Positions 10,311-21,366 of a DNA stretch of 64,000 nucleotides are shown piece by piece. The number at the start of each line of letters is the position of its first letter. Positions within the stretch are counted from its first letter, which is position 1. Both the position numbers and the translations under genes were made by a program. The stretch is from Trichoplax adhaerens (Eukaryota > Placozoa > Uniplacotomia > Trichoplacea > Trichoplacidae): assembly GCF_000150275.1 (NCBI RefSeq), contig NW_002060943.1:7324066-7388065 (forward strand), in the 5' to 3' direction. The notes under the pieces are model-generated. The model had not been told where the DNA came from. It saw only the letters and a list, made by a program, of their open reading frames with translations, and ran no database searches.

Positions 10311-13300
10311 CTAAAACTTATCAGTGCCAGCCAGAGCTATATTTTATTCCTGAAAGTATCGATCAATTAAGAGATGTAAGATGAATAATAATAAAGAAAT
10401 AATGATTACCCAGCAGATTTTAATATTTGTATAAACAGAATTTAGCCCTTATGGTAGATGGAACGACAACAGTTACAATGTACAGTACACTAGTTCCATT
10501 ACTTATCCTTTACCATGAATGATTTGAAATGTCGACTTTGAAATTTTTAAGCTACGAGATATCGACTCAAAATGTAGAGCGTGACTTGTATACCTATACG
10601 AATAGCAAATACTGTGTCAAGAGACGCATATCAATCACCGATACTACAGTATGATAGTCTTAGCGAGCAGTTTATTAATATTTAACAACATTGTCGTATC
10701 ATTCAATTCGTTGTGCAACCTCAATATATAAGTTCTTGCACCCATGCCGGCAGATTTAAAATCAATAAGTCATAGTACAACACACAGCACATAAGCTATT
10801 GTAAAATCATAATCTCTTTTAGAATAATAATAGGATTTTGGTCTTAGAGATTGATTAAATCGACAGATTAACGTGTATTTACTATAGAAGGTTGCCGCCC
10901 TAGTTTAACATTTTCGACTTCAATGTACGCTGTAGTTATACCATACTATTAGCTAAGGCATGGCTACTATAGTTGTATAGCTAATAACTTATTAGGATAC
11001 AAAATAGTCTTCAATTTTTGAATATCATGAACAGTTATTAGAAGATTTACAGATCGAATGAAATCTCTAAAATCATACTATTTTCTGTGAAATATTAGGT
11101 TATCAAGTTGGCTACAATTCATAAGAAAGTCGTTAGAGTAGTCGGCTGCGGCCATTCTCCATCGGACATTACGTGCACGTCGGATTACATGATCAGTATG
11201 GAAAAATTATCCGGTATTCTTGAAGTAAGCCATTAGTAGAATCATTGTTTAGGCATGATATTTTAAGATACTGTGAAAAATTCCTATTTATTATCTATTG
11301 GTCAACTTTTGTTTGGCTTATAGGTTGATGTGGATCGTAATCAAATAAAAGTACAAGGTGGTGTCAAGATTGAGCGGCTACATAAAGTCCTAGAAGAGTA
11401 TGGCCTTGCTATTAGCAAGTTAGTATCTGTAAATTTGTAATTAACAAATAAAACTAACTGCGCTTAGACATTTGAATTCGTATCTTGTAATTAATCGGTA
11501 ACTTGTAAGCTTATAGATATGGGTCGCTTTCATTAATCATTTGTAGCTAGTATAAGTAAGATGCATCTATTATCCTCACGAAATTTTTGTAATTGCTTAA
11601 TTAGCATTTACAGTAATGTACAGTAGGTAGTTAACATTGGATGGTAGATATGTTTTATGTAATGATTCAGTTAAGGCTGAAGCACTTGTAGGAGATCTAA
11701 AAATATATGCTATTTAAACGCTGTATGATAAATTATATTAATTGGTGATGGCTACCGTAGATTGTTAAGGTTATTTCAGAATACAATGGATCGATAGTTA
11801 TTAAGTTGTTTTTGACATTATAAGCAACTCTACGAGGCCTATAAAAAGCAATTCTAGTTTGGAAAATAGAGTTTGAGAAGAAATTATTTATAGAAGATTG
11901 TTCTAAAGACCTCTCTTGTTGATTTATTTATTCGTTAGATAATTCTCTTTTTTCTGTAACATTATTAGGATGTCTTAGCAATGTCTCAGAATTGCTTAAT
12001 TAGCTTTTATTGTAAAAGTCTTGTTTAGTGATATTTTTTTCCTATTTGAATAGCATCGGTTCGGTATCCGATATCACTCTATCGGGAGCAATTGCTACTG
12101 GTACTCACGCAACAGGTGTCGACTTTGGCATGCTTGCTACCAATGTAGGATTGCATGGATATAGAATAGAAATTACTGTACTTTACAATGTACTGTACAT
12201 ATGTCACGAAATTGACATTGCAATTCATAGTTTTATACTGTTTCATACTAGGTCTTAGAGATTGAATTATTGCTAGCCAATGGGGAGCTCATGGTATGTT
12301 CTCGACATCAAAACAAGGAAATTTTTTTGTGTGCTTTATGCAATCTTGGTGCACTTGGTGTTGTTGTTTCAATCAAATTACAGTGTGAAAAGAGTTTCAA
12401 ATTAGAGCAGCAACAATCTTCCTGTACTCTTGACGAGGTATTCGGAAGTGATATAATTCATTATCTTTCAGAAGTAATACTATGTATTGACCACCAGTTA
12501 CTATTACAGGTATTAGATAATTTGGAAAATGAAGTACGCTCATGCGAACACTTTCGTTTTGGTTGGTTTCCACATACTAATGATGCAGTTGTATGGAAAT
12601 GTAACAGAATCACCAAGGTAATGTAATAGTTTTGTATCAACACGAGTTAGAGTGTAGTTCGTGATCAATCTGATAGTTAAGCAGATTATTACAATTTTAT
12701 TATATCCCATTAATAGTAACAAATACTAAATTCACTACTGTCGTTACTTTCTCTTTAATTTACCTAGCCCAAAGTCGATAGTTACAATTGGTTTTGGGAT
12801 AGCATTGTAGGTTATCATTCTCTTCAGTTCTTGTACTGGTTGAGGTAAATCATTAAAATCATTGAAGGAGACTATATGTAAATTTATGATAATTATATTA
12901 GTTACAACTTATATTTGATATATATAAATATATATATTTATATATTTTTATTTATATCGTACTGACTTAACGGATGACTTTATAGAGACGCAAGCCTGAA
13001 TTTGTTTTATTCAATCTCCTGTGATTGTAGCTCCTACTTTGATAGTCTTATCCCATGGATAAATAGAACGTTCTTTGGATTGTTGTTCCGTAAACCAAAG
13101 TATCGTGTCGATGATAGCTATAAGGTTAAGGCTGCAGTAATATTTCACGATTTTAATAGCAAAACTTTTTAATGTAACTACCTTTCACTTTAAGATTGTT
13201 CGCAACTGTAATAACCATACTAATTAGGGGCTTGTATATATTGTTAATGCGTTCTAGGTATTCAACTTTGAATGCTTGTTTAAGCAATACGTCACGGAAT

Positions 13301-14272
13301 GGGCCATACCTAGGTAATCATTATATAATTATTAACATTTAGCCGTATTTGATAACTATTATAACCAAAAATTACAACCAAGACATAATTAAAATTCCTT
13401 TAGTGCTATGTGATAAAGTTTTTAGTTACATGTTAGAAATATATATACTTTAGTGTGTTAACGTTAGTATTTCGTGTAAGTTACAGATTAAAGGGTTATT
13501 TATTTTTTATTATTATATGGAAATTACAGGGAAAACACTGGCATAGTGCTAAGGCAGTTGCGAGATTGGCTGAACACAAATAACTTTTATGCTCATTACC
13601 CTGGTAATGGATAGTTGTAATTACATTGAATATGGAGAGTATTACAGAGCATTATTTTAATTAAAATTTTAATTTTTTAATTTCACGTTAGTTGAAGTAC
13701 GATTTGTTAAAAGAGATGATGTTTACCTTAGCCAAAATTATGAACGTGATACATGCCACATCAACATCGTTATGTATAGGTATAGTAAAGAGTCTGTAAA
13801 GAACGATATCTTTATTGTAATAGCGTCTATTTAAAGTTACTCTTGTTTTAAAATACTCAATCTTCTCAAAAAGACCTTATGGAAAATTCATTCCTCATGA
13901 CCGCTATTGGAAGGCATACGAAGAAATAATGCTTGCTGCTAAAGGAAAACCCCACTGGGCTAAGGTTGGGCATAAGTAATATACAGTAATACGTACACGC
14001 CGCATATTTAAACGCTGCTTAGCTTTTTTATTTAAACGATTAGATATTAAAGAATTTAAAAATTCGGTTATACTACATTATCTTAAGTTATGTAATGCAA
14101 TAACACTAATTGAAGCTACGTTTATTAGGCGCATAGTCTGACGTATAAAGAATTGTCACAGATGTATCCTCAATATGATAAGTTTTGCAAAATCCGCGAT
14201 GAACTTGATCCCAATCGGATATTTATTAATCGTTATTTGACCCAAGTTCTCTTTGAAGGCCGGGAAGAGTAA
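10268..14272 (+). CDS. GULO: L-gulonolactone oxidase (vitamin C synthesis), 5' end incomplete
   Basis: FAD-linked oxidase that converts L-gulono-1,4-lactone to the direct precursor of ascorbate, normally at the ER membrane. Exons found: 10268-10375, 11099-11224, 11324-11418, 12054-12144, 12252-12437, 12510-12617, 12768-12844, 13031-13124, 13258-13313, 13530-13603, 13692-13779, 13874-13964, 14129-14272; all GT-AG with matching phases, giving 445 residues before the stop (rat enzyme 440). Motifs: FSNWAKTYQC; GCGHSPSD, containing the family His that binds FAD covalently; the FAD-binding core NIGSVSDITLSG and GTHATG; HFRFGWFPHT; NWFWDSIVG; VEVRF; PHWAKAHS; KIRDELDPN. No frameshift or stop breaks it, in contrast to the human pseudogene. 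The initiator Met is not located: TAG precedes 10268 in frame, so a short upstream exon or a different acceptor (for example at 10279) is needed. Confidence 0.93.
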
Positions 14273-15258
14273 ATTACAAGTTTTGCAGCAGCATTTTTAA
14301 AGAAATGACGTACATTCTTTCAACAAATTGATAGTATCAGCATGACCATTGTATACTGTAAATTACTTATTTGGTCGTATATTAATAGAGTTTACTAGAT
14401 TATTTAAAGCTTTAGGATGGGATTTATTTACTATCACTACGGATTTATAATGTACGCGTACGGGTATTATATTAATGATTGCTTTCTTCTTTACGTATAT
14501 CGGCTTATACTAATTAATGTAGCAAAAACATTTTCATCTTCCTAAGGTCCATTGCTCTCATCATAGGCATTTATGAATAAGACTCTGTATTCCTTGTTAT
14601 TTGAATTAAAATAATTGTGTTAGAATTTTTATTATCAGCTTTATGATAAATTACCTTTTGGGCTTGTTTTTATAGTTAGATTTTATACTAATGATATTAC
14701 TAGATAACAACTTGATAATCCATATAGATTAAGAGAACCCAAGGACATAACCAATTTACTGTAAAATATTTTACTTTGTCATTTCAAAAATAGATAGTTA
14801 CTACATTAAGTCATAGAAGCTACATCACCTTAAAATATGCTATATACCCCTTTATATTTATATTACAATCACTATACAGTACGTAAATCGTTGCTAATTT
14901 GGATTAGATAGTTGCAAGCCGAAATATTATAATTATACTATACATTAAACCCAATAACAATCATTTAGCAAAGAAGCGATAATTTCAACGTATACCATGT
15001 GCATCAGAAGTAATGAAAAATAAAAAATTGAGCTCAATCAATGGTGTATATAACTAAATATATAATACAGAATAGTAAGAATGGAGTCAAGGTTATAGTA
15101 TCTCATTGATCACCCAACAAGTATAAATATTTTGGCGAATTAGTGTTGATTGACGCTCTTTGTCCAATTAATTTTAGATTAGAATGTGTTCCAATAAGAA
15201 AGTGAGACGTCAATTCTCTTCATCAAATGATGTATCATCAATTTGAAAGTATTTTACT
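14273..15258. other. convergent 3' spacer GULO/BORA
   Basis: AT-rich DNA between the GULO stop and the BORA stop, expected to hold both 3' UTRs. No coding frame, repeat array or structured element stood out. Confidence 0.6.
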
Positions 15259-17191
15259 TTATTCTAGTACATCATCAAACGATAGTTTCCTGACAGATGC
15301 GTCCATTATATGGCCAGTATCGCGAGACTTTAATTCGCCTTGCAAATATGGGCTATTACTTGGAATAGGAGATATATCAATACAAAGCATTTCCGCTTTT
15401 ATCATTGATGATCGAGCTGGAGTTGAAGAGAATTGACTGCAGTCTGATGTATAGCTTGATTCCTTTGAAAGAGAAAATCGACATAAAATTTACAACTTAT
15501 TCGTGCTAACATTGGGACTACTATGTGTACACACATTTAGTAGAGGTAGAGTTAAATAAAAAACTTACCTGAGAAGATAATGCCAATTCACCCAAAGACA
15601 TGGGACCGATAGTACTATTATCAATACTAGCATAAGGTAGAAAAACGTTTATTATACCATTGTCCGTCATTAATATGGTTTAGAAGAGCAATTTACTGGC
15701 TGACTTAGTTCATACCTCTCACTACGACAGCTAGTATTAAGACTCATCCTCTCACACCCTACTAATGGTGATTTAGTGAAGGAATTTTGATATTGACACA
15801 TACTAGTAGCATTTCCTTGAAGAAATAACTTCTTACGTAGTGATGACAATAATATATCTTTATAAGCTTTCTGGCTAGTGGAATTTTGACAACCTATGTG
15901 TGCAAATGAAGATACAGTCTTTATTTTTGCTCTAATTAAGAAATATAACATGATCTTATTATTAGCAAGAGGATTTTCCTCATGTCCTATAATGCAATAC
16001 TCACTCTCAGGCGTAACAAACAATGCTGTAGAATTAACCGGCATAAAAGGCGATTTTGCTGAACTTTGGCTCTTAGTATGTGAATTCTCTAAAGAAATTG
16101 GATAACGTGGCAATATTGTTAACACTACTGAATGATTCATGTTGGCTATGATTACTTTTAAGACTCATATTATTCAAGAAAAAGTATTTATTGTATCGTC
16201 GAAAACTGTCAGCTAGAATGACAAACATTGAACACCATACAGTACTGCAGCCTCTATAACATTTTAGCTCTAAGTTCGTATTTTATATTCAATAGTGACA
16301 GTCACGAAGATTACTGTCAATAAGAAATGGAAGCTTTCATTTAAAGCACAATCCTTACTTGATTCTTTGTTTACCCAAGGTGACGGAGCAATTAGATTTT
16401 GACTAAAAAACTATAAAATAAATTCAACAGTGATTAGACTGGCTAGAAGTGTATTGGCATTTTAACTATGTTACGATTTCTTTTAATCGCAATCATATAC
16501 TTGAAAAGTTTTCAATTATAGCATGAAAGATGATTGAAAAATGGCAGATGGTTGTATCTAATTTTTTTTATTCATTTTCTTACACTTTCTATCGCATTTT
16601 GGGATTCTTCTTCTTGTTCTTTAGACAATCTGGAAGAGAAGAGCAAAATTAATGATTTCTATCAACAGTACTCTGTGACGCCTATCAATTATTCTTATCT
16701 ACTTACAAAACTGTTGAATCTTGGTCTGTTTGCTCATCAATATCTGCGGGATTCTATATACCATTTAAAATTTTTGATTACTGTCACGCTTTCACATATT
16801 ATGTAGATGGAAAGAATCAAGATTGATTATACGATCATCCTATTTGCAGTGGACTTACCATTACTGCAATTTGATCAATACTCCATCGAAATGTTTTAGT
16901 CTATCCAAAAAAAAAAAAAATGAATACACATTAAATCAAATCCACTATTGATGGAAGAGAATAAATGAATCCAAACTGCGAGTGTTATTATTATTATTAT
17001 TGGAGACAGTTGACAGTTCTGCGGCATTTATCGTTGAAGGACGCATTAACATTCGGACAAACCTTTGGCTTGTTTGGTGTGGATAATTTTTTCATCAAAG
17101 ATGGGCTAAAATCTGGAAAATTGATACGGTTATTATTGCACCAAGGCTCGAAAGGATTATAGGAGCACTGCAATGAAGACATGGTGTCCAT
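15259..17191 (-). CDS. BORA: Bora (aurora borealis), Plk1/Aurora A activator
   Basis: Minus-strand gene of 8 exons: 17191-17063, 16900-16859, 16753-16707, 16629-16584, 16410-16359, 16145-15716, 15626-15569, 15462-15259; all GT-AG, frame kept, 335 residues. Bora is a largely disordered cell-cycle cofactor that binds Plk1 and promotes its activation by Aurora A at mitotic entry. Recognised segments, in the order known from animal Boras: YNPFEPW near the N terminus; DFSPSLMKKLSTP; FRWSIDQIAVMNPADID; LLSKEQEEE; FFSQNLIAPSPW; SSLRKKLFLQGN; CIDISPIPS. The proline-directed sites that correspond to human Ser41 and Ser112 are present here as S29-P and S98-P-W. Human Bora is longer (about 560 residues); the difference is in the disordered C-terminal half. 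Start chosen at the first ATG of exon 1; a second in-frame ATG follows three codons later. The 156-codon open stretch in exon 6 is only part of the gene. Confidence 0.9.
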
Positions 17192-18434
17192 CGGCGGAGT
17201 GGATGAAGGTCGATTTACTTTCTAATTCTTACCAATGACTGCTTTCACGCAATCTTGTTCCTAAAACATCTATTGATTATACGTTGACTTCTTGTACTTG
17301 CTGATGATGATAGATAGTTTTACTAGGAATGCAAATTGCAGTAGGTAAAACTGTTTATTAATAAGGAATAGACCATCGGCGTCATTCATTAGCCACTAGG
17401 ATTTCTTTCCCATTTTTTGTTGTGCAACAAAATTTGAAAGCAGCCAATGAATGACATGAATGAGACTGAGTCTGCGTTGAAGAAGTCGCTGGTAGGTCCG
17501 CTTGACATCACGTGGTTGATCAACCGTGATGATAATACTCGACGACTGTACTGAATTCAGTCTATCGTGCGCATGCGTTAGTCGTATTGAGTTGTTACAG
17601 TATATTGTACACTGTGCACTCATACTGTACTGTACTACAGTAGTATCGATCTACAGTACTGTATGGAACCGTTTGGAAGGCAACTTTAGAGGGCCAAAAT
17701 GGAATTAATTAACTTGATAAACAAATGAAGTGATTTTCTTCTTGATACAACTAGAATAATGTATCATCGTTTAAGCTCTTTACGCTGAGTATCGGAGTCA
17801 TCGGGGTTATTATGGCTGGGCCTAGTGTACACTGTACAGTAAAGCGTGCGATGAGAATGTTAAATGATGTTGAAATGGTATCATATTGTACTTCTTTTGT
17901 ATGAGTCAGTATGACTAAGATGGAGAACTTTTGTAAAAGAAAGTGGCGGGTTCTACCACACTACTGTACATTGTGCAGTGTGTCATGTACGACCGTACAG
18001 TGTGATTTCTTCGATATATATATGGATTTAAATAGTAATCAAGCATAAGTAAAACGCTTCAAAAAGACCAATGGTTGTGAACCTTCCTAAACAGATAGGT
18101 CTCATATACATATTAAAAGCATGCATTTGCGATCAATTATAATGATATATAAATGACAGGTCTATCAAATGGTAATACTATCTGTTAAATGAGCACATTA
18201 TCGTAAACCGTCAGCAAAGCGACGGGAGTTTGCACTAGTGTATAATGAAACACGTACAGTAGGTTTGAAAATACAAAATTGTGCTGTTTATTGAAAGAAT
18301 GTACCACTCAACCGAGCAAAATACCAGTTGAAATAGTTGCGAATTGAACATACTTGTACAATTGTGCATGCATTAAACTAACACACAAGTCGTCCTTGGA
18401 CTTAATTAGTAAACGAAAGCCATGCTGCCATTAG
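17192..18434. promoter_or_regulatory. divergent BORA/DCAF7 intergenic region
   Basis: About 1.6 kb separate the BORA and DCAF7 start codons on opposite strands (to 18792). The BORA-proximal part has a CACGTG E-box at 17509-17514 inside a palindrome, TACTGTAC/TGTACAGT clusters at about 17596-17662, 17825-17845 and 17960-18005, and otherwise AT-rich sequence. Promoter role is inferred from position only. Confidence 0.5.
17506..17531. promoter_or_regulatory. E-box palindrome CATCACGTGGTTGATCAACC
   Basis: A 12-bp perfect palindrome GGTTGATCAACC (17514-17525) is flanked by CATCAC on the left and GTGATG on the right, with a two-base bulge on the left arm. The left arm holds the CACGTG core that bHLH-zip proteins bind. 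It lies about 315 bp upstream of the BORA start. Confidence 0.5.
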
Positions 18435-18740
18435 CATACAGTACAGTATGGAGTACAGTATACACTGTACACTGTACTGTACTGTACTGTACGATATCAC
18501 GTGGGTGAGTCTCCACTACAGTGTACAATGTACAGTACTACGCTACAGTATAATGTACTCAGTACATTGTACAGTACTGTACTATACGATATCACGTGGG
18601 TGAGTCTCTACTACAGTGTACAGTGTACCGTACTGCACTACAGTATAATACACTCAGTACATTGTACTGTATGATGTCACGTGAGTGAGTCTCTACTACA
18701 GTGTACAGTGTACAGTACTGCGCTACATTGTACTGCATAC
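18435..18740. repeat. E-box-bearing tandem triplication plus TACTGTAC cluster, 5' of DCAF7
   Basis: After a run of TACTGTAC words (18435-18492) there are three tandem copies starting at about 18493, 18588 and 18673 (spacings 95 and 85). Each begins GATATCACGTG or GATGTCACGTG followed by GGTGAGTCTC or AGTGAGTCTC, and then repeats CTACAGTGTACAGTGTAC. CACGTG cores are at 18498, 18593 and 18678; the last is TCACGTGA. The array ends about 50 bp before the DCAF7 ATG, so it is a candidate promoter or 5' UTR element. Confidence 0.85.
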
Positions 18741-18792
18741 GAAACCGCTTGACGCTTGCTGTCATCTGCTTTTCACATCTAGGAGCCAAAAA

Positions 18793-21009
18793 ATGTCGAT
18801 GCCAGAGATAAGTCGCAAGAAAGAAATCTACAAATACGAAGCTCCATGGAATCTTTACAGCATGAATTGGAGCATTCGTCCTGATAAAGGTTTCCGTCTA
18901 GCTTTTGGTAGCTTTATTGAAGAATATAATAATAAGGTATGCCATAAAACATGTTGTTGATGCATGGCTAAAACAACCGATCCAATTGATCAGCCGTCAT
19001 CATCCGCTTCAATGACAGTAGACTAAGACGATATCACATGTTTAAGACACTCGATAGCAGTCTACTACCGACACAACACAATAACAAGACAATATAGGCA
19101 AGAAGGAAAACTATGGCTGGGGATGCTCTTTCATTCCATTTGTTTCTTTTTAGTCAGCACTCAGTCACACAGTGTCGACAAACTTTTCTTTCACTTAAAC
19201 TATAAAAATTCATCATGAAAACTAGTTTTGTCCTTAATTTATCCAACATAGCTCATCGTTCTTGACTCGATGTGTCTTGTTGATCATCACTCTTCAACTT
19301 CTTTCTACAATGGAACTCGATCGATATAAACACTAGCGATCGACAAATTGAACTACTACAAATACACTTCAATTACTGCATTTTTTCTCCTAATTTGATG
19401 CTTACTATCATTGATTAGGTTCAAATTGTATCTCTCGACAATGATGACGCTGATTTTGTTGTCAGATCAACGTTCGATCATCCTTATCCAACCACTAAAT
19501 TAATGTGGATTCCAGATGGGGTAATTTATCTCCGCTGATATTGAATACTAATAAACTACGTAGCTTGATTTCACAGATCAAATAGTTGCACAACATGGAT
19601 TATTCCTGTTCTAACCTATGTTCAATCAATTTTCTATTTAAAGAAAGGGATATATCCAGATCTTTTGGCTACATCTGGTGATTATTTAAGATTGTGGAGA
19701 GTAGGCGATGAAGGAACAAAATTAGAATGCTTATTAAACAATGTAAGTTAAATAATATCCGAATTATTTATTTGGATACTTTAACTGACTTTATTAACCA
19801 ATATTTGATGTTTCTTGAACAAAGAGTATGAATTCCGATTTTTGCGCTCCGTTGACTTCCTTCGATTGGAATGAAATTGATCCAAATATCATCGGAACGT
19901 CAAGTATTGATACTACTTGTACGATATGGAATATAGAGGTACAGGCCACAAAATGGATTGTAGTATGGTTAGCGTGATTGAACCATTCAACCACAGTAGT
20001 ACTCATTAATAGTCAATGATGGAATGCCATGCCAATTTTCTTTTACTAACCTTTTTATGTAATATATATATATATATATATATATGTTAGACTGGTCGAG
20101 CAATTAGTAGATCTACACCTGTTTCAGGACGTATTGCAACACAGCTGATTGCACATGATAACGAGGTAATTTCTTCCTATCGATAAACATTACAGTACCT
20201 AGCCATCCTATTTAGAAAAAAACTGACCAATACATTTATTCAAACAAGGTTTACGATATAGCATTTAGTAGAGCATCTGGTGGACGTGAAATTTTTGCCT
20301 CGGTTGGCGCCGATGGCTCAGTACGGATGTTCGATTTAAGGTAGTCTTTACTAACAAATTAATCGAATACGTGGTAGCTACGACATGACCTAGACGATGT
20401 ACTCTTACTAAAACTGACTGAAAAACCTGATATTGTAGGCATTTGGAGCATTCAACAATCATCTATGAAGATCAAGCGCATGCTGCATTACTGAGGTTAT
20501 GCTGGAATAAACAAGATGCCAATTATTTGGCGACATTCGCTCTCGATAATTGCGATGTACGTCTCTATATCCAGCTCTTAACTGTCTATCTGTTGTTACC
20601 CTTTAAAGACAGAGTATTAATGCACATTGTATCAATTTACATTCTAGGTCATCATCCTTGATATTAGAGTGCCATGTACGCCTGTTGCACGCTTAAGTAA
20701 CCATCGAGCTTCAGTAAACGGTATCGCATGGGCACCCCATTCCTCATGTCATATATGTACCGCTGGTAAGATTGAATCTCATCTAGATGATGACTGTTAA
20801 TTTTATAACTTAATCCATTCGATCTATTCTATTTAGCTGATGATAAGCAAGCTCTAATTTGGGATATTCAGAAAATGCCCAGAGCTATTGAAGATCCTAT
20901 CTTAGCTTATACTGCAAAAGGCGAAATAAACCAAATTCAATGGTCGTCAACGCAACCTGATTGGATTGCAATTTGCTATTCAAACTGTCTAGAAATATTA
21001 CGTGTCTAA
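18793..21009 (+). CDS. DCAF7: WD40 protein DCAF7/WDR68
   Basis: Nine exons: 18793-18936, 19419-19520, 19644-19742, 19825-19938, 20091-20165, 20249-20340, 20439-20556, 20648-20765, 20837-21009; all GT-AG and in phase, 344 residues (human 342). DCAF7 is a WD40 beta-propeller scaffold that binds DYRK/HIPK kinases and serves as a DDB1-CUL4 substrate receptor. Diagnostic segments: [163 protein letters not shown]. The ATG at 18793 gives the conserved N terminus; ATGs further upstream fall in the repeat array. The intron before 20091 ends in a TA microsatellite (about 20061-20085) directly before its acceptor. Confidence 0.97.
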
Positions 21010-21366
21010 AGTCAAGATAACACTATTTACTTATTAATCTTTAAAAATTTTATATAACGCCAACTTTTATTTAATTAAACATTTGTATATAGATTTTTAA
21101 CTCGACATTAAAACTGTAGCATGACCGAAATACACCTAATTCCTATGTTTGTCATCTTATAGCATATGATAATATTTGTAACCTATGGTATACATACAGT
21201 AGTAAAGCGTCTCACCGCCTATGTACTATATATTATCTATTCTTTATTTGTATTTAAAAAGTGCTGTCGACATCACGGTAAAAAATACTATTGATGTCAT
21301 TTGAAATAGATCTATTTCAAGTCCGAAAAATATGGAACATGCATGATTAAGTTAATGAATAAATTG
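21010..21366. other. convergent 3' spacer DCAF7/PRCP
   Basis: About 360 bp of AT-rich DNA between two stop codons facing each other, presumably 3' UTRs of both genes. A single CATACAGTAG-type word occurs near 21195. Nothing else seen. Confidence 0.6.

Noticed and set aside
12028-12258. Plus-strand open frame treated as one gene
   Set aside because: Only 12054-12144 is coding, as a GULO exon; the rest is intron read-through.
15670-16140. 156-codon minus-strand frame as a stand-alone gene
   Set aside because: It is BORA exon 6; the tail after the donor at 15716 is intron.
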